Source of the DNA: UBA4416 sp040389965
GTDB lineage: Bacteria > Bacteroidota > Bacteroidia > B-17B0 > Aurantibacillaceae
DNA: 64,000 nucleotides
Direction of reading: 5' to 3'
Assembly (NCBI GenBank): GCA_040389965.1
Contig: JAZJZF010000083.1
Location: 1-64,000 of the forward strand
Shown: positions 17,301 through 26,735 of the stretch, one piece after another
Layout: each line of letters opens with the position of its first letter
Position numbering within the stretch: position 1 is the stretch's first letter
Notes under the pieces: generated by a model
The model's input: the letters and a program-made list of their open reading frames with translations, nothing else
Told to the model about the DNA's origin: nothing
Database searches by the model: none
Program-made: the position numbers and the translations under genes

Positions 17301-19574
17301 AATAAGATTTTTAAGAATTTCGTTGGAATTAAAAGATAAAACATTTGTTTCTAAAAGATTTATCTTGTCTTCACTAACAGAATTTAAAAGCCTTAAAATT
17401 GCTCTCTCTATTAATGGAGTATAACTTGTTTGTATTGCTAGTTTTTTTAATAAAGGTTCAATTTTTGCGTAACTCAGTTGTCGTATGGCACATAAATCAA
17501 CTGAATTGATGGTGTCAGCAAGTACATTGGCATTTGCATTAGGATCCAGATTTTCAAGTTTCATCCGATCTTTATTTAATGTGCTCAGATCTTTATTATC
17601 ACAAATGTTATTATATCTAAAGCCGCCATTACTGATATCGTTACTAATACAAGGAATGTTTTTTTTAAACTTAACCCTGCTATCAGTTACTGTACTTGGA
17701 TCGAAAGTTGTTTTGTTTTTTATATAATCCCATGGTGCAGTGTATAATTTGTTGTAACCACAAATACCAGTGTTCCAAAATAAGTCGATCGTAAAATTAT
17801 CACCAGGATTTTGGTTAATTGTAATAGGAAGGATTTTATTGTTAATGGCATCAAAATAATTTGTTCCGTTCCAGAGGTAATTATTTTCTTCAAACACAAT
17901 TCCATATACGGCGCCATTTGGTACTTGAACTGGTTGCACAGCGTAAGTCGAGGAACCTTTAAATGTAAACGGCTTCCAGGTTGGTGTTAATTGAGTACTA
18001 TAAAATGCTGCCTCTTCATCATCCCCTTCAAACCATCCTACAGAAGACGGATTATGAATTAAATCCCATTGATGTTTATATATAGCATTTCCAATACTAT
18101 AATCCATAATATTATTTGTAGAGCCATTATTACCTTCCCCTAATTCGTCGCTGCTGAAAATATGCTTTAAATTAAATGCGCCATGTCCTAATTCATGTGC
18201 TATTGTATGGATAACAGTATCAAAAATAAAACCGGTGTTGCGGGCCCTTGGCATATAACCTTCTAGGTTTCCATCATTGGTTGCTCCAAACAGCAGGTAA
18301 AATGTATTATCTGAAGAACCGTTATAGGCAGTACAGTGATCCTTAAAATAACTAACAATCGGCTGCATATCTGGCATATAATTGCTCAATAAGCCACTGT
18401 TTTCTACATGAATATTTTTACTTATGTTGGGAGGTAAAGTACAAGTGGTAGTACTTACTGTCCAGTTAATAAATACATTTCCATAAACTTGTTTTAAAGA
18501 AGCACTCACATCTGCAGTTGTTGGCACGGCGGCGCCACCTAAGTTTACTAGCACAACATTAAGTGCTTTAGATTCATAAAACTGCACGTTAAATGCACCA
18601 ATGGCAAAGGTTTGGGTAGGGGTTGCAGTGGGGGTATAATATGCTACCACCTCGGCCATACTACCCGGGCTTTTTCCACTCATGCTCAGGTCAATGGTAC
18701 TGTCATTCCCTACATTCGAATAAGTAACATTATAGGTTTCGTTACCGGCTGCATTTTTAAATACCAATTTATTGATGTCAAAATATGATTGCTTTTTTTT
18801 GAGCTTTAGTTTAATGTTATCATTTTTATTGGCTGCCATGGCTTTCCAGGCAATCGGATAATTGCTGTTATCGGCCACATCCAACACTGTATTGTAGTAT
18901 TGAGCCAGCTCCGCATATTTTTGCTTATCCACGCCGCCGTTAGGTACGTTGCCTGTTGGGGCAGTGGTTTTTTCGAAATTTAATTTAGCAGGTGCACTGT
19001 TAATTTTAGTAAGGGTAAATTCATTGCCTGGATTTTCGCCGCATGAACCCGGTTTACTTTGTAATATTTTTTTGCAATAGCGGCTGGCCCTGTTAATAAT
19101 ACTATCAAAAGGGAGCGCTGTAAAATTATTGAGGTTACTGCTATTAATAATATCCTGGTTCAGAATAGTCTCAACACTGTCTTTTTGTATAGGTGTAAAT
19201 TTGCAAAATAACTCATCGCTGGTATTAAAAGTAAATGGTTTGGTAGGATTTTTGGGATTAAAATAAAATTTAATGCTGCCCTGTACGTTTTCTTTATATA
19301 CTAAAAATGAAAGCAATTTATCAAAAGCTTTTTCAATTTTACTGCTTCCGGTAGTGTCATTGCCATTTAAACGCGGTAATATGAGTAGCTTTACATTGGT
19401 GCTTTGCTCGAAGTTTTGTTTAGCCAGTATAATGGTAGGGTTTAACCATACCTGTTTGGTAAACCGGAATACCATACCGCTGGCGCCCCCAGGAGTTTGA
19501 CCTTTTATTTGTGCTGTGAGCAACAGAAAGGCCAGAGCCCAAAAACCAAAAATAGTTCTGTAATTTTTTTCCAT
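14397..19574 (-). CDS. Large polymorphic-toxin-like protein with HELGH metallopeptidase and C-terminal nuclease-like domain
   Basis: A 1725-residue exported protein with a signal peptide (about 1-26, 'LLTAQIKGQ'). A beta-rich N-terminal region is followed at about 457-468 by 'HELGHGAFNLKH' and about 25 residues later by 'NNIMDYS', a zinc-peptidase active site with a Met-turn-like Met. A helical middle leads to a hydrophobic stretch near 1180-1230. Near 1385 is 'VRLLSCNDL', then 'PFYASDGWVELYANGEV', the kind of linker found just before toxin tips in other polymorphic toxins. The last 120 residues contain 'IADFVLV' (Asp about 1626), 'VVLETKL' (E-x-K about 1650) and 'LTPPQ', the pattern of PD-(D/E)XK nucleases. 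No T9SS sorting domain is present. It sits between the FN3 gene (one base apart) and the immunity candidate. Targets are inferred, not shown. Confidence 0.77.
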   Translation of the reverse strand: MEKNYRTIFGFWALAFLLLTAQIKGQTPGGASGMVFRFTKQVWLNPTIILAKQNFEQSTNVKLLILPRLNGNDTTGSSKIEKAFDKLLSFLVYKENVQGSIKFYFNPKNPTKPFTFNTSDELFCKFTPIQKDSVETILNQDIINSSNLNNFTALPFDSIINRASRYCKKILQSKPGSCGENPGNEFTLTKINSAPAKLNFEKTTAPTGNVPNGGVDKQKYAELAQYYNTVLDVADNSNYPIAWKAMAANKNDNIKLKLKKKQSYFDINKLVFKNAAGNETYNVTYSNVGNDSTIDLSMSGKSPGSMAEVVAYYTPTATPTQTFAIGAFNVQFYESKALNVVLVNLGGAAVPTTADVSASLKQVYGNVFINWTVSTTTCTLPPNISKNIHVENSGLLSNYMPDMQPIVSYFKDHCTAYNGSSDNTFYLLFGATNDGNLEGYMPRARNTGFIFDTVIHTIAHELGHGAFNLKHIFSSDELGEGNNGSTNNIMDYSIGNAIYKHQWDLIHNPSSVGWFEGDDEEAAFYSTQLTPTWKPFTFKGSSTYAVQPVQVPNGAVYGIVFEENNYLWNGTNYFDAINNKILPITINQNPGDNFTIDLFWNTGICGYNKLYTAPWDYIKNKTTFDPSTVTDSRVKFKKNIPCISNDISNGGFRYNNICDNKDLSTLNKDRMKLENLDPNANANVLADTINSVDLCAIRQLSYAKIEPLLKKLAIQTSYTPLIERAILRLLNSVSEDKINLLETNVLSFNSNEILKNLINHMSDGTIILFGTDNLYTSFLETLGYLGSKVNNDQKKWNIINTLIKQRYSNIDAEEIATLEKIFSSLDAYASNPGEVPSLVASFQHLLIPACNGLDDFKIIFEIGIIRNQNIELFGNFTQSDRVTLATGYSIDMVQGGTLNWVIPESAISGTVSIQKSQLWQYYVWSNYLKNHPETELILSNDPFAFFTIFKAQVNSYIANKSTENANYWASLQLNTCAQLGDVITHIRLNENTATLRNVDKLIKIAVINKIFDCPYSRNDVINTTSSLFSGGVDVLTKLVTSFDDNDKDVLVAIENIGFNKIYDALSGDRLSNFCVWAATHAISCGKVKELNTSDAMKANGDITDATNLLKLEADLFQFSNFSANVTKTQIKVGNKSIDYNQMVLVYINDDFTFLEQEFKKGSVLCIPMIQAFAMSNNNRNIVSEKAAWLGVDVLSFFVGIGEVKVFFTAGNYLRKAIVISDLIGTSAGAVVNSLNETAVSPELRFKIQMLSIIASIPQLVTSFKNVNNLVNTTDNAINNLSGISAGSKSDLAEYFNKIKLKLGSPINGLLSTINTIKSKLGFLPSSPLNFTNFIANTGDNFVDIIVHFKNGKYVISKEGALTTELLIDDLANIINSVPSGKSVRLLSCNDLSAAKQLSQLTNKPFYASDGWVELYANGEVRSQNAFHKFENGNQGVDLITDASEISGVNKIRLGTAGTVTKASLITKYNSYNSIKTWINSLDEIVDATLFTKLEGFDAAYYARLESDLSSASNGASIKSLLQESPDDLTTVWKLLKDDPKYSFELAKTGGSRWEKWAQGNFFKTITQAGKDFEVVASNQLQAVSSTLKTKLATKYNININQYEVFEQVQIKTGQTVNGADEYFIADFVLVKKKTVLGQEILDLDNAVVLETKLSSTTPLTPPQTNALAKVKTTSNTFSVRSVSQPGVFNPTNYSLGSTNQIKITDYIKVHSDGVGTTVQDIISLK

Positions 19575-19575
19575 C

Positions 19576-21633
19576 TTATTTTTTGTTTTCTAATAGTTTA
19601 ATTTCACTTTTAGCAACTAGTCCTTTTGTGTTATAAGCCCTTACCTGTACATAAGCATTGATTCCGTTCTTTAAATTTACAACACATTTTGTATCGTTCA
19701 AATTTTTTGTTTGAGGCTCAAAGTTTTCTTCACCTGTTTGCCTGGTATATACCACAAAAAAAAGATCGTCGGCATGTTCCATTTTCCATTTAATTTTCCA
19801 GCTGTTGCCTACTAAAGATTTAGCATCCATGCTTTTAAATTCGTAGTTAACTACCTCTTCTTCTTTTTTAATATTAATCTTTACACTATTCGACCTTCTG
19901 GAAGCATTGTTAGTACTGTCTAAGGCAACCAGGTAATATTGCACCATGCCGTAACCTTCAAAAGTACGGTCAATATACCTTATAGCTGTTCTGTCAATTA
20001 ATTTAGCATTAACCTGTTCTGTTTTTTCTTCATCACCATCTTTGTATGTACGGTATAAATGGTAGCCCATCAGGTCGAGTTCTGTGTTTTTAAAAAACTC
20101 AATAACAATGTTTTTGTCTGCATTCAGAGAACAATTCGTAATAAAAGGATCTCCGGGTGGTGTTACATCAGGGAGAGTAGTAACCGCGAAATTTGATAAT
20201 TCGCTTTTATTATAGCTCGAATCCATAGCCAGTACTTTATACAAAAATTTGTTCTTGCTGTTTTTTGCCAGTTCCTGTTTAAACGAATTGCTTTTTAAAG
20301 GCTGTGGTGTAATCAGCACATACATGTCGTTCTTTACATTTTTATTAATAGCCTGGTATACCATATAGCCCCATAAATCGGTTTCGTTGTTTGGCTCCCA
20401 GGTTAAAATTATTTTTCCTGTATCTGATTTTATCATAAGCCCCTTTGGGATAGCCGGTGGAATTTCATCTACCGTTTCAATAGGAATATCCTCTGTCACA
20501 CCTTCATTTCCTGAACGGTCAATGGAGGCTATGACGTAGCGGAACAACCCGTATCTTGTAACAGAATCGGTAAACAGACTGTCTGTTTTTAATAGCACCG
20601 TTTTATTAACCTGTGTATAATTTTTTTCGCTTCGCATAGCCCTGTAAATATTAAACCCTACAAAATCTTTTTCAAAGGCTTCTTTATGCCACTTTAACGT
20701 CACGCTTTTATTTTTGGCTTTTCTCTCCTTTAAAATTGGCGGCAGAGGAGCATTCATGTCTTTTATGAAAACCTTAATCGGCGCACAGAATTCACTTTCT
20801 TCTCCAAAAAAATCAATGGTTTTAAAACTATAGTAGTATGTCGTATCCTCTTTCAGTCGTTCATCAATATAAAACTGCTCAGGATAGCTGTATACACCAT
20901 TCTTATCTTTATTTTTAGAAACAATGATAGGATCTTTGGTGATTTTTTTTCTGTCGGATCCTGTACTGTCAAACATGCGATAAATATCAACGGCGTAGTA
21001 ACGTGATGTTTCCGGTAACCATTTAATAGTGGTCTTTTTATTTTTAGCAACAATGTCAATTTCTGAAGGAGGTAATAACGCGGTTGCTTTACCTGATAAA
21101 ACAGGTTCAGAGATGCCGATTTCTGTTTCACTTCCGCCATTAATAGCACACACTTTGTAATGCACCGTTTTATTTGGCCCGATGGTATTATCTGTAAATT
21201 GAATGCCAATGTATTTGCTAAATGCTTCGCTTTTAAATGTTTTTACATAAGCTCCGAGTAAAGCAACTCCCTCTATATTGGCCGAACCAATAAGACTTAT
21301 ATACTGTTTTAATTCTTTGTCCTGTTTCAACTCCTCTGCATTTGGATTGTAATCGCCCTTTTTAAAGGGACTGCTGTTCAGCTTTTGCCAGTTGCTTTCC
21401 GCTGTTTCTTTCCTGTAAATATTTACGCCTTCAGGGTACATTAAAGAACTGCTGTACCATTTTATTTTGATTTCATTGACATTGTTTTTGCTGATAGAGC
21501 TAAGTACAAAATTAACGGAACCCGATTTTTCTTTTGTGCCTGAATCTTTTAGTAAGATAAGATTGTCCGCAGAAAGCGAATAACCCAAAAAGTTTACAAG
21601 AAACAGGAATATGTAGGAGTATTTATAGTTCAT
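19576..21633 (-). CDS. Exported fibronectin type III repeat protein
   Basis: A 685-residue protein with a signal peptide (about 1-22). After an N-terminal beta-rich region come about five FN3-like modules of roughly 95-100 residues (near 190-290, 295-390, 392-490, 492-590 and 600-685). They are recognisable by recurring 'P..P......I.LTW......D..GY.VYR' patterns such as 'KWLPETSRYYAVDIYRMF', 'TLKWHKEAFEKDFVGFNIYR' and 'ILTWEPNNETDLWGYMVYQ'. There is no enzyme signature and no T9SS sorting domain. It directly follows the outer-membrane barrel gene (stop and start adjacent) and precedes the toxin gene by one base. FN3 arrays act as spacers and binding modules, so a structural role in the toxin apparatus is likely. 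Confidence 0.78.
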   Translation of the reverse strand: MNYKYSYIFLFLVNFLGYSLSADNLILLKDSGTKEKSGSVNFVLSSISKNNVNEIKIKWYSSSLMYPEGVNIYRKETAESNWQKLNSSPFKKGDYNPNAEELKQDKELKQYISLIGSANIEGVALLGAYVKTFKSEAFSKYIGIQFTDNTIGPNKTVHYKVCAINGGSETEIGISEPVLSGKATALLPPSEIDIVAKNKKTTIKWLPETSRYYAVDIYRMFDSTGSDRKKITKDPIIVSKNKDKNGVYSYPEQFYIDERLKEDTTYYYSFKTIDFFGEESEFCAPIKVFIKDMNAPLPPILKERKAKNKSVTLKWHKEAFEKDFVGFNIYRAMRSEKNYTQVNKTVLLKTDSLFTDSVTRYGLFRYVIASIDRSGNEGVTEDIPIETVDEIPPAIPKGLMIKSDTGKIILTWEPNNETDLWGYMVYQAINKNVKNDMYVLITPQPLKSNSFKQELAKNSKNKFLYKVLAMDSSYNKSELSNFAVTTLPDVTPPGDPFITNCSLNADKNIVIEFFKNTELDLMGYHLYRTYKDGDEEKTEQVNAKLIDRTAIRYIDRTFEGYGMVQYYLVALDSTNNASRRSNSVKINIKKEEEVVNYEFKSMDAKSLVGNSWKIKWKMEHADDLFFVVYTRQTGEENFEPQTKNLNDTKCVVNLKNGINAYVQVRAYNTKGLVAKSEIKLLENKK

Positions 21634-23391
21634 TTATTTAAGTGGCGTATTATTCTTTTTAAATATTTTTTTATAAGAAGTATTAAATCTACTAAGTAGC
21701 GTCACATTTAGCCTGTTCTCGCTAAAGCTCGCGGAACTGGCTACATTTGATTGTCTCTTCAAATAATTATAATCTACTTTTAACGTAGCATATTTGCTAA
21801 TGGTGTAGTTTAGTCCACTTACCGCTGAAAGATTATTAAATACATTTTTTCCATCTGAGTTAGCTATTTGATAATTGGCGGAAGCTGTGAATTTTAATTT
21901 CTTGTTAAATAATCCTTTAGATATTGCCAGCGTGGGGCCGTAACTTTGCGTCACAATACTGTTCGAAGAGGTTTGATTTACCATAACACCTAACGAAACG
22001 GTTAATGCGAATTTCTGAATAACGGCATTATGATTTAAAGATGCCATAATGTTACTTGTTTTCTGGAGCTTGTTGCCACCTGATTCCTGGTAAGTAGAAT
22101 TGAAATTAAGATTATGCTTTATCTCTTTTTTGCCAAAAGAATAATTAGAGACTACACCTCCCGACTGTGTTAACTGAACCAGCTTTATAGTATCGGAAAT
22201 ACCAAAGCGTACAGGAATAGTGTTCGAACTGAAGTTAGAATAATTAATACCCGCGTTAAAATGTTCTGTGAAATTATAAGATGTATTTACGCTGCCAATG
22301 ATACGTTTGGAGGTATAGGCCTGAATTTTATCGAGGTTGTTTTGCTGTAAACCAATACTTGATGAAATGTTGAGCTTGTTCTTTATAAGACTGAAACTAT
22401 TATTGACGGAATATTCTTCCACGTCATTTACTAAAAAGATAGCACCCATGGTTTTATAATCGGGGTCAATGCGTTTGTATTTAAAACCAAACCTGAATTT
22501 TTCGGGTGTAAAATTTACGGCTACCGTTATGGCTTTATTAAAGGAACTGCTGGCTCTTGGCGAATAAATCTGATTGAGGTAGGTAAAGCCGTCGAGGCGG
22601 GTTACATCCTGAAATAAATTATTGGTGTACATACTGTAAGAGAAATTTCCTTCGGCTGAAATAAACTTATTTATTTTTTGTTTGGTACCTAAGCCAAAGA
22701 CCTGATTTTCGGCAGGTGTAATTTTTAAACTGGTATCAAATGGGATTGAAAATTTGTCGTCTTTTGCTTTAAAAAATATGAGGTCCGCATTATGGTCATC
22801 ATTACCAATCCGGAGTTTACCGCCGCCGCCCATACGGTTATATGCAGGTAAGCTTACAACAACACCATCTATACCACCTACCGGGACCGCTTTCACCAAA
22901 CGTCCATAAAACGCCGAGCCGCTTACGAGGCTTTTCTCAGGTTTTATTTCTACACCACCGCCTAAGAACATCGTTCCCGAATAGGTAAATTCCGAAAAAT
23001 CCATTACCCTGTAACCGGCATGTATTGTCAGCCATTTGTATTTTGGACTTAAACCAAACTGATTAAAAGGCTGACTGAATTTATCTAAACCATTGGTGTA
23101 ATTTTTATCCTGTTGCGTAAATGTAGCGCTGAACGGCACACTTACTTTATTAAATAAGGTAAAGGTTACATTGGCATTAATGACCCAATAAAAAGGATCT
23201 CTTCGTGGCTTTATACCTTTTGCACTGTAAAATACGCTACTGGCGCTTAATGTGCCGTTCAATCCAATGGGATCCTGGTTCTTTAATTCTTTTAAGTTTT
23301 TTAGGGACTGCTCAACATCCTGCGCATATATATTCTGCCCGGTTAACAGGAGCAGAAAAAAAAGAATGTATAGCGTAAAGAGATGTTTCAC
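21634..23391 (-). CDS. Outer-membrane beta-barrel protein of the toxin locus
   Basis: A 585-residue protein with a signal peptide (about 1-23, 'GQNIYAQ') and a short conserved-looking helix (about 25-40, 'VEQSLKNLKELKNQDPIGL'). From there to the end it consists of alternating polar and hydrophobic beta strands ending in aromatic residues, with no plug domain. It therefore looks like a simple outer-membrane barrel of perhaps 24-26 strands. No TonB box and no known porin signature is visible. It lies between the PKD/type B gene (4-base gap) and the FN3 gene (no gap). The spacing implies one transcript, and the barrel may be the outer-membrane conduit or anchor of this locus. That role is inference. 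Confidence 0.77.
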   Translation of the reverse strand: MKHLFTLYILFFLLLLTGQNIYAQDVEQSLKNLKELKNQDPIGLNGTLSASSVFYSAKGIKPRRDPFYWVINANVTFTLFNKVSVPFSATFTQQDKNYTNGLDKFSQPFNQFGLSPKYKWLTIHAGYRVMDFSEFTYSGTMFLGGGVEIKPEKSLVSGSAFYGRLVKAVPVGGIDGVVVSLPAYNRMGGGGKLRIGNDDHNADLIFFKAKDDKFSIPFDTSLKITPAENQVFGLGTKQKINKFISAEGNFSYSMYTNNLFQDVTRLDGFTYLNQIYSPRASSSFNKAITVAVNFTPEKFRFGFKYKRIDPDYKTMGAIFLVNDVEEYSVNNSFSLIKNKLNISSSIGLQQNNLDKIQAYTSKRIIGSVNTSYNFTEHFNAGINYSNFSSNTIPVRFGISDTIKLVQLTQSGGVVSNYSFGKKEIKHNLNFNSTYQESGGNKLQKTSNIMASLNHNAVIQKFALTVSLGVMVNQTSSNSIVTQSYGPTLAISKGLFNKKLKFTASANYQIANSDGKNVFNNLSAVSGLNYTISKYATLKVDYNYLKRQSNVASSASFSENRLNVTLLSRFNTSYKKIFKKNNTPLK

Positions 23392-23395
23392 AACC

Positions 23396-26300
23396 TTATT
23401 TGTTTCTTAGCAATGCAATAAAACCTTTATATACTTTTTTATTTTCTTCAAAGGTCAGTACATAAAAATAAGTTCCGTCGGGCAGGATCTCTCCTTTTTT
23501 GTTTTTACCATCCCAGTTATTATTGTAGCCCGATTTTTCGTAAACGATCAAGCCCCATTCATCCATAATAATGACTTTATTTTGTGGGTAGTTTTCAATA
23601 TTTTTCACAAACCACACATCATTTTTTCCGTTTCCGTTAGGAGTTATAATATTATAAGGGATTACTAAAAAATTATCGTCAACAGTTACAATTACGGTGT
23701 CATAATTGGTACAGCCATTTCCACTTGTACCTTCAACAATGTAGGTTGTGGTTAATTCAGGATTTGCCAAAGGATTGGCAATTGTAGGATTATTAAGTCC
23801 CGTAGCCGGACTCCAGAAATAACTTGTTCCTCCGCTCGCATTTAAAAGTATTCCATAACCTCTTGATATGGCTGTATCTTTTCCTGCATGAATAGTAGGG
23901 ATCTCGTATGCCTGCACAAATTTGGAAATAGAATCGGTGCAACCATTGTTGGTTGTTACTTTTAAGCTTACTTTTTTAGTACCCGGAAATGTATATAAAT
24001 GTGTAGGCGAATTTAGCGTAGAAAATAACGTATCACCAAAATTCCAGTTAGAGCCAAACGTTCCGGTGCCAATTGTGGAACTGTTTGTAAAAGGAATGGC
24101 AATATTTAAACACTGGTTTACAAAACTGAAATTAGCAACTGCTCCTTCATATACATTTAATGTTTTAGTTAAGCTATTGGTGCAACCGTTAGAAGACGTT
24201 GCAATCAAGGTCACTGTAAAGGTCCCGAAATTTAAATATTGTTTGGTTGGATTAACCAGTGTTGAATTGGTATTGTCGCCAAAGTTCCAGTTGTTATTAG
24301 CAATAACGCCTGATGTTACACTCGAGGTATTATTAAACTGAACAGGATGACCATCGCATGGATTCGTGAAATTAAAGCTGGTAACAGGAGCATCAAAAAT
24401 TGTAATAGGTTTTGTCAAAGAATCTTTGCAGGCATTGTTTGTAGTTACAATCAATTTAATAGGGTAGGTGCCTGCTGCTGCATATTTTACTTTCGGACTA
24501 ATGGCAGTAGATCCTGTACTATTGCCAAAATCCCAATTATATGAAATACTTCCGGCAGTAACAGAACTCAAATTGATCATAGCTGCCGAATCGGAACTAC
24601 AAACATTATTAAAATTAAAAGCAACATTTGGTAAAGGATACACATTCATGATCTTTATAAATGTAGAAACACATCCCGAATCAGTAGTAAGGGTTGATGT
24701 TACCTGGTAGTTGCCTGCAGCTAAATAAGTATAGGTGGGATTATTACCGGTTAAATAATTACCGTCTCCAAGGTTCCAGTTAAGTGTATAAGTACTAATT
24801 GCCGGTGTAATGGTTTGAGTAAAGACCGTTGTTTTAGTTAAGCAAACATTATTAGCACTAAACGAAAGATCGGGTTGCTCATTGATGCGGATAGGTTTAA
24901 TGATAGTGTCTTTACAACCATGATTACTGGTAGTAATAAGACTTACACTGTAATTACCGGAAGCTGAATAACTGTGTGTTGGAGAGGTAAGCGTTGATGT
25001 TCCGGCATCACCAAAATCCCAGCTATATAATATACCTCCTCCGTTTATAAAAGAAGTATTAATAAAACTGGCTGCGGTCTTTTTACAGACATTATTTGTG
25101 CTAAAGCCGGCACTTGGTTTAGGGAAGATCTGTATAGGTTTTGTAGTAGAATCTTTACAACCAAAATTTGAAGTAGCAACTAATTTTACAACATAAGTAT
25201 TGGCTGTAACATACATATGATTTGGGCTTGTGGTATTATTTAAAGCGGAGTTGTCGCCAAAATTCCATGTATAACTGGTAATACTGCCGCTTGCAATACC
25301 CGAATTGTTTGTAAATGTTACCTGGTTTACACCGCAGGTACTGTCAACAGAAATAAAACCCACGTTTGGTTTAGCATATACTAACACAGATTTACTAATA
25401 GAATCTACACAACCATTTGTAGAAGTAGCCGTTAATTTAACAGGATAAGTTCCATCATTTAAATAGGTATGTGAAGGATTTGTAATGGTTGAATTTCCAC
25501 CGTCTTTAAAATCCCAGCTATATAAATTACTTCCAACAGATGTGTTTGTAAAGTTCATGGATTTGCCCTGGCAACCCGGTGTAAAGCTGTAATTAACAAC
25601 CGGCAAAGGGTTTACATTTACCTGCAGGGTATTGGAATAAGCAGGAGGACAAACACCATTTTTTACCTGTACTTTATATAAGGTATTTGCGGCAAGATTT
25701 GTAAACGTATAGGTGCTTGTATTTACTGCTGTTGTTGTCCAGCTTCCACCGCCATTAGTAGAATATTCCCATTGTAAAATAACGCCGTTGTTTCCATTTA
25801 AATTTAAAATACCATTGTTTAAGGTGCTGCAAACATTTTGAGTTCCGTTAACAAAACCTCCTGCCGTAATAGCATCAGCTTGTATAAAAACCATAGCAGA
25901 AGGGGCTTCCGCACAATTCCCACTTTTTAGAATAGCTCTGTAATACGTATTATTTATCAGGTTATTATAAGCTAAGGTAACAGTCGTGTTGCTGATAGAT
26001 GTCCATGGCCCTGAGCCCGTGGGCGATGATTCCCAACGTGTAACATTGCCAGTATAACCCGAAACAGTGATGGTGTTTGAATTAGTGCCCGAACAAACGG
26101 TTGCATTAGCAGCGGCTATACCACCGTCCGACAAAGGTGCTACAGTAACTTTAACAGAATCGGAAGAGGTCAAAGGACACACACCACTTTTAATCGTTGC
26201 TTTGAATAAAGTGTTAGCGGTAATATTGCTGTAATATTTACTGATACTGTCATTACTGGTTGGCATCGTGTTCCACACAACTCCATTGTTTAAAGAATAC

Positions 26301-26731
26301 TGCCAGTTTAAAATAGATCCTGAATACCCGCTCACATTCATTTTCACATTATTGCCGGTACACTCTGTAGCTGATAATACACTTGCTATTCCTCCTACAC
26401 TTGGGTTATCGGTTTTAATCATAACGGTATTGGAGCTTGCTGCGAAAGAACTTACCTCTTGTACAATAACCCTGAACCAGGTATTTTGAGAGAGATTAAT
26501 ATATGTGTAACTGTTAGATGTATTAATAATGGGTGTCCATAACGAAAAACCATTTAAAGAATATTCCCACCTTACCACAGTTCCAACGTTACCGGTCAGG
26601 TTTAACGTGCCCATGTTATTGTTTGCACATACTGTTGCCGATGAAGCCACAGTGCCTGGAACCGTAGTTGAATAGGCATTACTGCAGATACTTAAACCGA
26701 TTAAAATAATATATAATTTCAAAAATCTCAT
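23396..26731 (-). CDS. PKD-repeat surface protein with T9SS type B (gliding-motility) sorting domain
   Basis: A 1111-residue secreted protein. The signal peptide ends near residue 22. Four Ig-like repeats of about 90 residues (each starting near 'VCANNNMGTLNLTG') span about 25-380. Seven PKD domains follow (about 380-985), each with a '[YN]xWxFGD' core such as 'YSWDFGDAGTST'. The last 85 residues are the gliding-motility-associated C-terminal domain ('ITPNGNGKNDVW', 'IMDEWGLIVYEK', 'WDGKNKKGEILPDGTYFY'), the type B T9SS signal. In Flavobacterium such cargo depends on a PorP/SprF partner, and a PorP/SprF gene lies immediately upstream (4-base gap). Likely role: long filamentous surface adhesin or scaffold of the toxin locus. 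Confidence 0.9.
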   Translation of the reverse strand: MRFLKLYIILIGLSICSNAYSTTVPGTVASSATVCANNNMGTLNLTGNVGTVVRWEYSLNGFSLWTPIINTSNSYTYINLSQNTWFRVIVQEVSSFAASSNTVMIKTDNPSVGGIASVLSATECTGNNVKMNVSGYSGSILNWQYSLNNGVVWNTMPTSNDSISKYYSNITANTLFKATIKSGVCPLTSSDSVKVTVAPLSDGGIAAANATVCSGTNSNTITVSGYTGNVTRWESSPTGSGPWTSISNTTVTLAYNNLINNTYYRAILKSGNCAEAPSAMVFIQADAITAGGFVNGTQNVCSTLNNGILNLNGNNGVILQWEYSTNGGGSWTTTAVNTSTYTFTNLAANTLYKVQVKNGVCPPAYSNTLQVNVNPLPVVNYSFTPGCQGKSMNFTNTSVGSNLYSWDFKDGGNSTITNPSHTYLNDGTYPVKLTATSTNGCVDSISKSVLVYAKPNVGFISVDSTCGVNQVTFTNNSGIASGSITSYTWNFGDNSALNNTTSPNHMYVTANTYVVKLVATSNFGCKDSTTKPIQIFPKPSAGFSTNNVCKKTAASFINTSFINGGGILYSWDFGDAGTSTLTSPTHSYSASGNYSVSLITTSNHGCKDTIIKPIRINEQPDLSFSANNVCLTKTTVFTQTITPAISTYTLNWNLGDGNYLTGNNPTYTYLAAGNYQVTSTLTTDSGCVSTFIKIMNVYPLPNVAFNFNNVCSSDSAAMINLSSVTAGSISYNWDFGNSTGSTAISPKVKYAAAGTYPIKLIVTTNNACKDSLTKPITIFDAPVTSFNFTNPCDGHPVQFNNTSSVTSGVIANNNWNFGDNTNSTLVNPTKQYLNFGTFTVTLIATSSNGCTNSLTKTLNVYEGAVANFSFVNQCLNIAIPFTNSSTIGTGTFGSNWNFGDTLFSTLNSPTHLYTFPGTKKVSLKVTTNNGCTDSISKFVQAYEIPTIHAGKDTAISRGYGILLNASGGTSYFWSPATGLNNPTIANPLANPELTTTYIVEGTSGNGCTNYDTVIVTVDDNFLVIPYNIITPNGNGKNDVWFVKNIENYPQNKVIIMDEWGLIVYEKSGYNNNWDGKNKKGEILPDGTYFYVLTFEENKKVYKGFIALLRNK

Positions 26732-26735
26732 ACGC

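Noticed and set aside
18050..18220. Classic metzincin motif in the giant toxin-like protein
   Set aside because: The spacing to the third His and the missing Gly do not fit HExxHxxGxxH; I report only a HELGH-type zinc-peptidase motif.
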